Shown: positions 9,013-17,249, numbered from the stretch's first letter. The stretch is DNA of 64,000 nt from Fluviispira sanaruensis (GCF_004295685.1 NZ_AP019368.1:3115501-3179500); one strand, 5' to 3'. Notes: a model not told the origin generated them from the sequence alone. Numbers and translations: made by a program.

Positions 9013-9651
9013 GTGTCAAGCAATCCTTTTAGACTTTACGAATGTCCAGCAACACGGTCCGACAGAATTAAGTTTATGCTCGAAGAATTATGCATTCCCT
9101 ATGATTTAAAATTGATAGACCTTGCAAATGGCGAGCACAAAACCCCTGAGTTTTTAAAAATAAACCCCTATGGCGCCGTTCCTGTGCTTGAAGACATAGA
9201 AAAAAAGCTTTTTATTTCAGAATCAGGCGCTATCTGTGAATATATAGCAATGAAATATAAGCATAAACTTTATTTCCCTAATGAAAAGAGCGATGAATTT
9301 ATTCGTTATAAAGAACTCATGTATTTTGCTGTCAGTTCCCTTGATCCTATCTGTTTAACTATTTTACACCAGGCAAAATCACTTGCTCCAGAAAATCGAT
9401 CGGTATATCTTCTTGAAGACGCCATTAAGAAATTTTCTTATTGTGCTCAATTTTTAGAACACGCTCTTAAAGATAAAACTTATGTACTTGGAAGCAATAT
9501 AAGCACACCGGATTTTATCATTGCAGCAACACTGATTTGGGTCAAAGAAGAAGTTGCAAAACATCCTATACTACAAAAGTATATAGAAAATATTTTAAAA
9601 CTTCCTTCTATGATGAAAGTCCGAAATGATATTAAAAACCGCATTAAGTAG
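9013..9651 (+). CDS. glutathione S-transferase family protein
   Basis: The 212-residue protein has a thioredoxin-fold N-terminal domain (LYECPATRSDRIKFMLEE), the cis-proline and glutathione-contact segment GAVPVLED followed by the ESGAICEYIA motif, then an all-helical C-terminal domain with SNISTPDFIIAA, the N-capping box usual in GSTs. I chose GTG 9013, preceded by AAGGAGG; the TTG at 8989 has no such site. It heads a rightward set with ogt and msrA, a grouping that suggests protection against electrophiles, alkylation and oxidation. The substrate is unknown. Confidence 0.88.
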   Translation: MSSNPFRLYECPATRSDRIKFMLEELCIPYDLKLIDLANGEHKTPEFLKINPYGAVPVLEDIEKKLFISESGAICEYIAMKYKHKLYFPNEKSDEFIRYKELMYFAVSSLDPICLTILHQAKSLAPENRSVYLLEDAIKKFSYCAQFLEHALKDKTYVLGSNISTPDFIIAATLIWVKEEVAKHPILQKYIENILKLPSMMKVRNDIKNRIK

Positions 9652-9675
9652 CAAAAATTAAAAAGGCCTTAACAA

Positions 9676-10248
9676 ATGTCTCCACAAATGAATTTTATCT
9701 ATAAAGCAAGGAATGAATTGCCATTATATATGCAAAATAAACATATTCACTATGCATATGGGAATACCTCTTTTGGCACTTATTTTTGCGTCTTTGAAAA
9801 TCATAATATTATACATTTAATTTTTATTGATGAAAATAACTTAAAAAAGACAATTGAAAATTACAGTATAAAATATCGTTCGGCCTTATCATTTCATTCA
9901 GCTGAAGCCACTCATATTTTTGATAAAGATTTAAATATTATAGACGAAAAAGCACATTTTATATTATTCGGCACGCCCTTCCAAATAAAAGTTTGGCAAT
10001 CCCTTCTTTTAGTGCCATTTGGTAGCCAAATTTCTTATAGTCAATTGGCCATAAATGCCAATTTACCTAAGTCCTGTCGAGCTGTCGCAAATGCTATTGG
10101 TGCAAACCCAATCGCCTATTTTATTCCTTGTCATCGCATTTTGCGCAAAGATGGAGGGATTGGTGGATATCGTTGGGGAATAGAAAGAAAAAAAATTATG
10201 CTCAGTTATGAAAATATTAAGATGCCGTCTTCTTTTTGTACAATGTAA
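9676..10248 (+). CDS. ogt: methylated-DNA--protein-cysteine methyltransferase
   Basis: This suicide repair protein removes alkyl groups from O6-alkylguanine. The C-terminal domain carries the helix-turn-helix segment (SYSQLAINANLPKSCRAVAN), the active-site IPCHRIL motif with the acceptor cysteine, and a GGYRWG ending with the usual C-terminal helix. The N-terminal half is less conserved, as in other Ogt proteins; the length of 190 is typical. It lies 24 bases after the GST gene and 27 before msrA, likely one transcript. Ogt versus Ada C-terminal type cannot be settled by eye, but there is no Ada domain. Confidence 0.92.
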   Translation: MSPQMNFIYKARNELPLYMQNKHIHYAYGNTSFGTYFCVFENHNIIHLIFIDENNLKKTIENYSIKYRSALSFHSAEATHIFDKDLNIIDEKAHFILFGTPFQIKVWQSLLLVPFGSQISYSQLAINANLPKSCRAVANAIGANPIAYFIPCHRILRKDGGIGGYRWGIERKKIMLSYENIKMPSSFCTM

Positions 10249-10275
10249 AACTCTATTATTTATTAAGGAGAAAAT

Positions 10276-10746
10276 ATGGAAATTGCTACATTCGGTGCAG
10301 GGTGTTTTTGGGGAGTGGAAGCGAAATACAGAACAATTAAAGGTGTTATTTCAACAGAAGTTGGCTATCTGGGAGGGACTCTTAAAAATCCCACTTATGA
10401 AGATGTCTGCTCCGACAAAACAGGACATGCTGAAGTTGTACAAATCACTTTTGATCCTAAAATTGTCAAATATTCTGATTTACTCGATGTATTTTGGAAG
10501 TGTCACAACCCTACGACGTTAAATAGACAAGGTCCAGATATTGGCTCACAGTATCGTTCAGCCATTTTTTATCACAGTGATGAGCAAAAAGTTGTTGCTG
10601 AGAAATCGAAATTAACTTTAGAAGAAAAGCATGTGTATAAAGACAAAATTGTTACAGAAATAACCCCTACCTCAACATTTTATAAGGCGGAAGAATATCA
10701 TCAACAATATTTAGAAAAAAAAGGACTTGCGAGTTGTCACATTTAA
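10276..10746 (+). CDS. msrA: peptide methionine (S)-S-oxide reductase
   Basis: MsrA repairs oxidised methionine in proteins. The active-site GCFWGVEAKY lies at residue 10, with the catalytic cysteine Cys11, and the downstream GHAEVVQITFDP, GPDIGSQYRS and YHQQYLEKK segments are the family hallmarks. At 156 residues it is a minimal cytosolic form without a fused MsrB domain. TAAGGAG stands before the ATG. The gene ends the GST-ogt-msrA run and is followed directly by a strong terminator. Confidence 0.96.
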   Translation: MEIATFGAGCFWGVEAKYRTIKGVISTEVGYLGGTLKNPTYEDVCSDKTGHAEVVQITFDPKIVKYSDLLDVFWKCHNPTTLNRQGPDIGSQYRSAIFYHSDEQKVVAEKSKLTLEEKHVYKDKIVTEITPTSTFYKAEEYHQQYLEKKGLASCHI

Positions 10747-10750
10747 AACA

Positions 10751-10780
10751 AAAAAAGCGTTGAGTTATCAACGCTTTTTT
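10751..10780. terminator. bidirectional rho-independent terminator after msrA
   Basis: A perfect 13-base-pair stem (AAAAAAGCGTTGA, loop GTTA) with A-run and T-run flanks serves msrA on the plus strand. On the minus strand it also contains the stop codon of the 44-residue gene that ends at 10768. Confidence 0.9.
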
Positions 10781-10902
10781 TGCTCTTTTTGGTTAGTAAC
10801 AGGCTGCTGCTCTGGCTGTTTTTGACTATTAGCCTGATTCGCAGTGGCAGCTTTTTTATTCTTATCTTGCTTTGGTTTTTTCTTACCATCTTTACCTGGC
10901 AT
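10768..10902 (-). CDS. 44-residue lysine/glutamine-rich basic protein
   Basis: A short minus-strand gene starts at ATG 10902, behind AAAGGAG with good spacing, and ends with TGA inside the msrA terminator. The protein begins MPGKDGKKKPKQDKNKKAAT and continues with Gln/Asn-rich sequence to a KKR end. It has no hydrophobic segment and should be disordered, cytoplasmic and strongly basic. It could bind nucleic acid, but no family is recognised. The good ribosome-binding site, lack of internal stops and its own convergent terminator support a real gene. Confidence 0.6.
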   Translation of the reverse strand: MPGKDGKKKPKQDKNKKAATANQANSQKQPEQQPVTNQKEQKKR

Positions 10903-11000
10903 CGAAATCTCCTTTTCAAATGTTATGTTAAAGTAACTTTAATAAAGTAAGCGATGTCAAATTAGATTGCAATGAGGAAATAAAATTTATTTTAAGTCGA

Positions 11001-11169
11001 AAATAAAAATCAGAAGGCCTGCCGTTCGGTGCCGACCTTCTGCGTCGTTCTTCTGAGGAAGAAAAGTGGAATGTAAATGTAAGTGAGGACAATGCTAAGG
11101 CGAGAGATCAAAGGTAGGGATTTTTTTATAGGTTGGAATAGAAACCTTAATCCGAACACGTTTGTTTCT
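11001..11169 (-). ncRNA. candidate small structured RNA
   Basis: A GC-richer island in an AT-rich spacer shows a minus-strand promoter-like pair (TTGCAT at 11205-11200 and TATAAC at 11181-11176, 18-base spacer). About 165 bases downstream there is a hairpin CAGAAGG/CCTTCTG (11011-11042) followed by a T-rich tail, like a terminator. The predicted 5' end can pair with the 3' end (CAGAA with TTCTG, GTTCGG with CCGAAC), and a local hairpin TTCTTC/GAAGAA lies between. Length and end pairing would suit a 6S-like RNA, but no family consensus was matched. A 62-codon frame on the same strand has no ribosome-binding site and is not favoured. Confidence 0.3.
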
Positions 11170-11529
11170 GGGTGTGTTATAAACTCAAGTAATTTCAAAA
11201 TGCAAGTTCTGATTTATGACTTCGCAAAAAAATAATAATTAATTTCTCAGCTACTGCACAGAAAAATGCATTTGTTCTTAGTTTTTTCCTCTACTTGTCC
11301 CCATGAGCTCTCTTTCAAGTTGATTCTTGTCAATAAATTCAGCAATATAAATTATTTGGGATTTTTCATACCTCTAAGACAGCTGCTCGTTCATATAACA
11401 AAAAAACCGCGTTTTTATTGTTTTTAAACCAATTGGGAGGGAGGTATTCACAAACTCTCCGTAAAATTATCACTCAGATTTTCTTCGCTAGGAGAGTAAA
11501 AGAATTAATTATGACTGATAAAAAAAGAG
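11170..11529. other. intergenic region downstream of hflX
   Basis: This spacer between the candidate RNA promoter and the hflX stop has no credible gene. At its right end the hflX stop codon sits in a weak A/T-flanked hairpin (about 11521-11552) that may act as its terminator on the minus strand. Nothing else was recognised. Confidence 0.4.
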
Positions 11530-12951
11530 CTAAAGGTTATGGAGCTTTTTTAATTTTTCAATAGTTTCTCTTTTTCCTCTTATTTTATAATTAATTCCTT
11601 CATTTTCATATTTTTCCACTAATACACGAAATAAACTTCGGATTTCACCAATCACTCCTTGAACATTATAAGGAACAAACAAATCGGCCTCAAGCATATC
11701 TTTTTCAAAAAATTCCTGAATAAAGTGATGCATAAATTCAATATCTTTTTCATTTTTAGTGGAGATCAGAAGCGCATCAGGAAAGTCACTTTTTAATTGT
11801 TGAATATCATCTTTACTGAGTCTATCACTTTTATTTAAAACCAAACGAGCGGGAGTTTCGTCTGTCACACCTATTTCTTTCAAGACAGATTGGGTTACTT
11901 CAAGCTGAGATTTCCATGATATATCTGAAGAATCTACCACAAATAACAGTAAAGAAGCGTTCATAGCTTCATCAAGAGTTGAACGAAAGGAGGCGACTAA
12001 ATCATGTGGGAGTTTTTTTATAAAACCAACCGTATCTGAAATTAAGATCCGCGGTTGCGTTTCAGGATAAAGGGTACGCACAGTTGTGTCGAGGGTCGCA
12101 AACAATTTATCTGCGACAAGAACCTCACTACCTGTAAGTTTTCTCATAAGTGAAGATTTACCAGCATTGGTATAACCAACAAGCGCAACGCAAGGCTGTT
12201 CCGAGCGCTTTGCTCTTCTGTTACCTTGTTCTTTTTGGATAGCTGCAATTTCACGTCGGAGTTCCGCAATGCGATCCCGGATCCTGCGCTTATCTATTTC
12301 GACATCGGTTTCACCCGAGCCACGCGCCCCAGCCCCACTCCCTTGTCTTTCACTTTGCCCAGCTTCTCGAATTCTGGGCGAAAGATATTTCAGTTTGGCA
12401 ATTTCAACTTGTAGACGTGCTTCACGGGTCTTTGCATGACGACTGAAAATCTCAACAATAACTCCTGTTCTATCAAGAACCTCCACACCAAAAGCACTTT
12501 GCAAGTGCGTAATTTGTGAAGGAGTCAACTCACAGTCAAAGACAACAGCCTCTGCTTTTTCTAATATTTCATCCTGTTCATTATTTTCTTCATCTTTATA
12601 ATCCGCAAAAGCTTCCTGTGCTCCAATCTCACTTTCATCTTCTGCTGACCCTTGCTCCGCCTCTGCCCTTAATTTTGCTTTATTTTTCCTAACAGGCACA
12701 GCAGATTTCACAATCCCTGTTCCGCCTGTAATTTTGGCAATTTCTTTTAGCTTACCTTCTCCTAATGGCACAGCTCCTGACAGATTCGGACGTCTTTGCT
12801 GAGTTGAGCCGACAACCTGAAAACCCAGAGTCTGCACCAATCTCTCAAGTTCTTTTAATGATTCTTTATTTTCAATATCGCTTGTACCTGGTAAAGAAAT
12901 ACCAACAAGAATGGCTTTTAAAACCTTATTACTTTCATTTTCAAGCAGCAT
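11530..12951 (-). CDS. hflX: GTPase HflX (ribosome-splitting stress factor)
   Basis: HflX binds the 50S subunit and splits stalled ribosomes. The 473-residue protein has the N-terminal HflX domain (LSGAVPLGEGKLKEI), the linker helices with the glycine-rich GSGAGARGSGETDVEIDKR segment, and a G domain with GYTNAGKSS (G1), DTVGFIKKLPHDLVASF (G3 plus the family loop) and NKSD (G4). Unusual is an acidic Glu/Asp-rich insertion at roughly residues 88-130 inside the N-terminal domain, which is charged and probably disordered. The gene stands alone on this strand, without hfq next to it. Confidence 0.94.
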   Translation of the reverse strand: MLLENESNKVLKAILVGISLPGTSDIENKESLKELERLVQTLGFQVVGSTQQRRPNLSGAVPLGEGKLKEIAKITGGTGIVKSAVPVRKNKAKLRAEAEQGSAEDESEIGAQEAFADYKDEENNEQDEILEKAEAVVFDCELTPSQITHLQSAFGVEVLDRTGVIVEIFSRHAKTREARLQVEIAKLKYLSPRIREAGQSERQGSGAGARGSGETDVEIDKRRIRDRIAELRREIAAIQKEQGNRRAKRSEQPCVALVGYTNAGKSSLMRKLTGSEVLVADKLFATLDTTVRTLYPETQPRILISDTVGFIKKLPHDLVASFRSTLDEAMNASLLLFVVDSSDISWKSQLEVTQSVLKEIGVTDETPARLVLNKSDRLSKDDIQQLKSDFPDALLISTKNEKDIEFMHHFIQEFFEKDMLEADLFVPYNVQGVIGEIRSLFRVLVEKYENEGINYKIRGKRETIEKLKKLHNL

Positions 12952-13470
12952 AAATACCTTTAAAATATATTAAATGAACTGGTTCAACCAAATTACTGTG
13001 TAATTATGGATAGAGTTTAGTGATTCAGAGCATTGACGGCATTCCTAAGCACAAAGTCGATCTCCGCCAGCTAGCACCAACTTTATCGTAAATATTTAAA
13101 AAACCAAGAGCATTTCTGAGTAAAGAGACAAGGAGCAATTTAAAATGATCCTGAATAATTGACTTGAGCAATTCTTCAAGAATTTAATCTGTCTAAAAAT
13201 AGAATAAGTATTCATAATCCTCTTTATTTGACTATAAAAGTAACAACATTAAATTATGACTAAAACTTGACAACTAATTCCTTATTTGAAAACTAATAAG
13301 ATCTAAAATGAAATGATTTTATTTCATTTTAGATCTTATTTTTTGCTTTTATTTTGCTTTATTTTATTAAAAATACATACAATAAAGTGACCAAATCAAA
13401 AAATAGAAATGTTCTTTTAAAGAGTGACAAAATAATTGTTACTCTTTAATAAAAGGAGGATTGTTGCATT
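12952..13470. other. intergenic region between divergent hflX and dcuB
   Basis: This holds the promoters of both genes and a long perfect hairpin at 13295-13340. A GC-richer patch at about 13024-13085 reads as an uninterrupted plus-strand stretch (VIQSIDGIPKHKVDLRQL then a stop) without a start codon or ribosome-binding site; it could be a decayed gene end but matches nothing I know. Confidence 0.4.
13295..13340. promoter_or_regulatory. 20-bp perfect inverted repeat in the dcuB leader
   Basis: Two perfectly complementary 20-base arms (13295-13314 and 13321-13340) surround a GATTTT loop and are followed by TTTTGC. The form is that of an intrinsic terminator or attenuator, but no rightward gene precedes it; dcuB starts 130 bases later. 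It could attenuate dcuB, end a short upstream transcript, terminate stray transcription or be an operator. Confidence 0.5.
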
Positions 13471-14817
13471 ATGATTTTTTTAGAGTTTACTATAATCATT
13501 GCCTGCCTATTGTTAGGCACTCGATTTGGTGGTTTAGGTCTGGGCGTCATTTCTGGAATAGGTTTGCTTTTATTAACATTTGTTTTCGGCCTTTATCCTG
13601 GAACACCACCTGTGAATGTCATGCTGACAATCATGGCCGTGATTGCCTGTGCATCCATTCTGCAAACAGCTGGAGGACTCAATGTCTTAATGTGTTTTGC
13701 AGAAAAACTTTTACGTAAGCATCCAAAATATATTACCATTTTAGCCCCCCTTGCCACTTGGACTTTAACAGTTCTTTGCGGTACGGGCCATGTCGTTTAT
13801 ACGATGTTTCCTATTATTTATGATATTGCAATTAAAAAGAATATTCGCCCAGAACGCCCAATGGCTGTCGCATCTGTGGCTTCACAATTAGGAATTTGTG
13901 CTTCACCTATGTCCGTCGCCGTTGTCTCTATGATATCCATTTTAGGCAGTGCGCATGGATTAACGCATGTGATTAGCTTGATCGATTTATTAAAAGTTGC
14001 CATTCCTTCTTCATTTATTGGTGTTTTAATTGCAGCAATTTGGAGCTTGCGTCGTGGTAAGAATTTAGAAGACGATAAAGAATTCCAAGAAAAAATCAAA
14101 GATCCCGAGAATGAAGCTTATATTTATGGAGGAGCTAAAAGCACTTTACTCAATGAAAAGTTTTCAAAACATGCATATCTTTCACTTATCATATTCTTTT
14201 TTGCAATTACCATTGTTGTTCTTTTAGGGGCATTTGAATTTTTAAGACCACATATTATGGTAAATGGTAAAGAAAAAATTCTATCAATGAATTTAAGCAT
14301 ACAAATGTTAATGCTAGCAGCAGGAGCATTTATATTGATGCTTTGTAAAGTTGTTCCAAGAGAAATTCCGAATGGCGCTATTTTTAAAGCAGGAATGGTT
14401 GCTGTTATTTCTGTTTTTGGCGTCGCGTGGATGGCAGATACATTTTTTCATGCACATTTTCAGTTATTAGAACACATTTTAGAGGAAGTCGTTAAAACGA
14501 AACCTTGGACATATGCGATCGTTTTATTTCTAGTTTCAAAACTTGTTAACAGCCAAGCAGCTGCTATTGCCGCCATTGCACCTATGGGAATTAGTTTAGG
14601 AGTTGATCCCAAAATTATGGTAGCCTTTTTACCTGCTGCATATGGTTATTTTGTGCTCCCCACCTATCCAAGTGACTTGGCTTGTATCGGTTTCGATCGA
14701 TCAGGCACAACCTCAATTGGTAAATATGTTATAAACCACAGCTTTATTATTCCAGGTTTAATTGGCGTATCGACAAGTTGTTTTATAGGATATTTCTTAG
14801 TGAAAATAGCTTTTTAA
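13471..14817 (+). CDS. dcuB: anaerobic C4-dicarboxylate transporter DcuB
   Basis: DcuB exchanges fumarate for succinate across the inner membrane during fumarate respiration. The 448-residue protein has about 10-12 hydrophobic segments and family blocks such as LCGTGHVVYTMFPIIYD, NIRPERPMAVAS, NSQAAAIAAIAPMG and LPTYPSDLACIGFDRSGTTS, all closer to DcuB than to DcuA. AAAAGGAGG lies before the ATG. It fits functionally with the succinate dehydrogenase/fumarate reductase genes at the left edge. A long hairpin in its leader suggests transcriptional control. Confidence 0.93.
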   Translation: MIFLEFTIIIACLLLGTRFGGLGLGVISGIGLLLLTFVFGLYPGTPPVNVMLTIMAVIACASILQTAGGLNVLMCFAEKLLRKHPKYITILAPLATWTLTVLCGTGHVVYTMFPIIYDIAIKKNIRPERPMAVASVASQLGICASPMSVAVVSMISILGSAHGLTHVISLIDLLKVAIPSSFIGVLIAAIWSLRRGKNLEDDKEFQEKIKDPENEAYIYGGAKSTLLNEKFSKHAYLSLIIFFFAITIVVLLGAFEFLRPHIMVNGKEKILSMNLSIQMLMLAAGAFILMLCKVVPREIPNGAIFKAGMVAVISVFGVAWMADTFFHAHFQLLEHILEEVVKTKPWTYAIVLFLVSKLVNSQAAAIAAIAPMGISLGVDPKIMVAFLPAAYGYFVLPTYPSDLACIGFDRSGTTSIGKYVINHSFIIPGLIGVSTSCFIGYFLVKIAF

Positions 14818-14827
14818 ATCAAAAAAG

Positions 14828-14902
<75 letters not shown>

Positions 14903-14995
14903 AAAAAACATTGACTTTGTCTTAGCGGATTTAAATAAACTTTTGCTTGGGGGAAAATACTCTCAACCACAAGAAAAGGGCTAAGGTCGAAGAAT

Positions 14996-15072
14996 TGGAG
15001 CGGGTGAAGGGGCACGATCCCTCAACATTCAGCTTGGAAGGCTGACGCTCTAGCCAATTGAGCTACACCCGC
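14996..15072 (-). tRNA. tRNA-Gly (anticodon TCC), unusual T-loop
   Basis: The cloverleaf has acceptor GCGGGTG/CACCCGC, anticodon loop CTTCCAA on a TCAGC/GCTGA stem and encoded CCA. The T-arm GAGGG/CCCTT closes a loop reading ATCGTGC in place of the canonical TTCGANY, so positions 54 and 58 are A and T where T and A are normal. The other three tRNAs of the cluster have normal T-loops. The stems are intact, so it is probably functional. Confidence 0.92.
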
Positions 15073-15092
15073 AAAGGGAAACTTTGGGAAAA

Positions 15093-15178
15093 TGGTGGGG
15101 AGGGGCAGATTCGAACTGCCGAAGTCGTAAGACAGCGGATTTACAGTCCGCCCCATTTAGCCACTCTGGAACCTCCCC
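15093..15178 (-). tRNA. tRNA-Tyr (anticodon GTA)
   Basis: A class II tRNA with a long variable arm, acceptor GGGGAGG/CCTCCCC, anticodon loop CTGTAAA on GCGGA/TCCGC, T-loop TTCGAAT and encoded CCA. It is the second gene of the four-tRNA operon. Confidence 0.96.
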
Positions 15179-15186
15179 GAGAAATA

Positions 15187-15262
15187 TGGAGCTGGCTAAG
15201 GGAATTGAACCCCCAACCGCCTGATTACAAATCAGGTGCTCTACCAATTGAGCTAAGCCAGC
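15187..15262 (-). tRNA. tRNA-Thr (anticodon TGT)
   Basis: The cloverleaf has acceptor GCTGGCT/AGCCAGC, anticodon loop TTTGTAA on CCTGA/TCAGG, T-loop TTCAATT and encoded CCA. It is the first gene of the operon; a good promoter lies just upstream. The order Thr(TGT)-Tyr-Gly(TCC)-Thr(GGT) is that of the E. coli thrU-tyrU-glyT-thrT-tufB operon. Confidence 0.96.
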
Positions 15263-15283
15263 CTACATCTCAGTGAAGATGTG

Positions 15284-15311
15284 GTTAAACTATGACAGCC
15301 GATCTTGTCAA
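15284..15311 (-). promoter_or_regulatory. promoter of the four-tRNA operon
   Basis: On the minus strand a perfect TTGACA (15311-15306) is followed after 16 bases by TTTAAC (15289-15284), about 20 bases before the first tRNA. This placement is what a stable-RNA promoter would need. Confidence 0.6.
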
Positions 15312-15485
15312 GCAAACTTATAAAAAAAAATTGTCTTCCTCTCAGATCGCTTTGAAGCCGTTAAAAAAAGCCTTGCAAAAAACGGAATTATTTTCCTAAT
15401 TATTGTTTGACTATTATAATTCAATCTTATTTATGCAAAAATAAAATAATTGAAAACATCTCTAGCTTAGCGATATGGAGGCATT

Positions 15486-16049
15486 ATGAAGCTCGGTGTC
15501 CGCAAGAGCCTGCAGGACAAGCTCAAAATCATTTTCCTAATCGGAGCCCACCTCATTCTGACAGAAACTGTCTCTCTCTCATGCCACGCACAACAGATGT
15601 ACACAAGCGATGAGGACATGCACGACATTTTTCTTGCAGGCGGCTACGGAGCTCTGTTTGGCGCCCTTATGGGGACAGCTATTCTTCCTTTTCTCTCAAG
15701 CTCACCGCTCGACAACCTTAGAATTGTCGCTGGAGGCGCCTCCATAGGCTTTATGATGGGAAGTGCTTATGGAATTTACTCTGTTTCACACAACAAAAAA
15801 AATTCATACTTTAATTATGCACCAGAACCTGAAGATAATTATTATTATAGCATGCCACCCACTGTTCCCAATCAGGGCAACAACACAATAAAAAGTAATT
15901 CAGATAAACAAACAGCTCAGACCCTACGTTCTCTGCCCAAAGCAGGTGCTCTTGTTGTTGGCGAAGGCAACCGCATTGCCTTTGCAATACCTGCATTTTG
16001 GATAGGCCAAAATCAATTTGGAATCATGCTTGCTTCGTTAAAATTTTAA
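15486..16049 (+). CDS. putative exported protein with glycine-rich membrane segment
   Basis: This 187-residue protein begins with a basic N-terminus and hydrophobic stretch consistent with a long signal peptide ending near CHAQQ. It then has a glycine-rich hydrophobic region (LAGGYGALFGALMGTAILPF and a second GGASIGFMMGSAYGIY) resembling paired glycine-zipper helices, a low-complexity Asn/Tyr/Pro linker and a C-terminal beta-like part. GGAGGC precedes the ATG. I recognise no family; a glycine-zipper envelope protein is the best description. It is followed by serC but has its own spacing of about 105 bases. Confidence 0.65.
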   Translation: MKLGVRKSLQDKLKIIFLIGAHLILTETVSLSCHAQQMYTSDEDMHDIFLAGGYGALFGALMGTAILPFLSSSPLDNLRIVAGGASIGFMMGSAYGIYSVSHNKKNSYFNYAPEPEDNYYYSMPPTVPNQGNNTIKSNSDKQTAQTLRSLPKAGALVVGEGNRIAFAIPAFWIGQNQFGIMLASLKF

Positions 16050-16154
16050 ATCTTCATAAAAAAATTTAAGCATTAAAATTCTTTCTCCGACTCGCTTTTA
16101 AAATTTTATACTGATAAATAAATAAAATGTATTTTTTCATCAAATGGGGTTTTT

Positions 16155-17249
16155 ATGAATGTACATTATTTTAGTCCAGGCCCAGCACGCTTGCCCGAAG
16201 AGGTTCGCAACCAAATAAAAGAAGAACTGCTCGATACCTTTGGCATGGGTGTCAGCATTATGGAAATATCGCATCGTTCAAAACAATACGAGCAACTCAG
16301 TCAAGAAACACTTGCGCTCGCAAGAAAAACCTTCCAAGTTCCAGACACGCATTCCTTGCTTTTTTCAGTCTGTGGCGCTCAACAACATTTTTCACTGCTC
16401 ACACAGCATTTGTCGGCACCTGAAGACGAAATTGCATACACTAACACTGGAGTTTGGTCACATTTAGCCTGCGAAGAAGCTTATGCCAGCGGACGAAAAG
16501 TTCATTTAGTTTATGATGGCAGACCCAACTACTCAACCTTAGGCAACCCTAAGGAGTGGAAAATTCCTAAAAAAGCAAAATACGTTCATATCACAGTAAA
16601 CAATACGGTGTATGGTACAGAATACAAAGAAATCCCGACCTTTGCTGACATTCCAGTCGTACTCGACATGACAAGCTCGTTGGGCGCGCGCACAGATATC
16701 CCATGGGAATCCACAGCTTTGGTTTATGCCAGTGCACAAAAAAACTTTGGTATTGCAGGCGTCTCTGTTATCATTATGCGCAATGATCTCCTAGAAAAAA
16801 GCAGAGAACTCACAAAACTTGACAGAGTGGGTAAGGCTCTTACCTATCACGCTGTCTTCGATGCCAAAAGCGCTTTAAATACACCTCCTGTCTTTCCTAT
16901 TTTTGCTATGAACAAAATGCTGAATTGGATTGCTTCTTGCGGTGGTGTTTCCACAATGGAAAAATGGGCAAACGAGAAAGCAAAAATGGTTTACAGCGAA
17001 ATTGATGCTGGCTTTTATTTATTTAATATCGATAAAAGCTATCGTTCGCGACATAACTTTGTCTTTAAATTACCCTCAGCAAAACAAGATGAGCATTTTA
17101 TCCAAGAAGCTCAGAAAAACGGCATCCTTGAAATCAAAGGCTACAAAAGCTTAGGTGGCATACGCGCTTCTATGTACAATGGAGTGAGCCTGGAATCTGC
17201 CTCTATATTTGCAGAGTTTATGCGTGAATATCGCAAAAAGTTTGGGTAA
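16155..17249 (+). CDS. serC: phosphoserine aminotransferase
   Basis: SerC converts 3-phosphohydroxypyruvate to O-phosphoserine with glutamate, and also acts in pyridoxine synthesis. The protein has the FSPGPARLPEEV opening, the MEISHRSKQY motif near residue 37 and the PLP lysine in YASAQKNFGIAG. Length 364 is normal. The family is a class V aminotransferase, but this one is clearly SerC rather than the enzyme at 3991-5082. No other serine genes are adjacent. Its product, O-phosphoserine, is also the predicted substrate of the SbnA-like enzyme at 23532, though that module appears to have its own kinase. Confidence 0.94.
   Translation: MNVHYFSPGPARLPEEVRNQIKEELLDTFGMGVSIMEISHRSKQYEQLSQETLALARKTFQVPDTHSLLFSVCGAQQHFSLLTQHLSAPEDEIAYTNTGVWSHLACEEAYASGRKVHLVYDGRPNYSTLGNPKEWKIPKKAKYVHITVNNTVYGTEYKEIPTFADIPVVLDMTSSLGARTDIPWESTALVYASAQKNFGIAGVSVIIMRNDLLEKSRELTKLDRVGKALTYHAVFDAKSALNTPPVFPIFAMNKMLNWIASCGGVSTMEKWANEKAKMVYSEIDAGFYLFNIDKSYRSRHNFVFKLPSAKQDEHFIQEAQKNGILEIKGYKSLGGIRASMYNGVSLESASIFAEFMREYRKKFG

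Noticed and set aside
11010-11198. 62-codon minus-strand frame
   Set aside because: It has no ribosome-binding site and odd composition; the same strand is better explained by a structured RNA, itself uncertain.
15050-15276. Open frames of 65-72 codons on both strands
   Set aside because: They lie entirely over the tRNA-Tyr, tRNA-Thr and tRNA-Gly genes.
16155-17249. SerC as a member of the phosphoserine module
   Set aside because: It is 6 kb away, has no linkage to that operon and is a normal housekeeping SerC.
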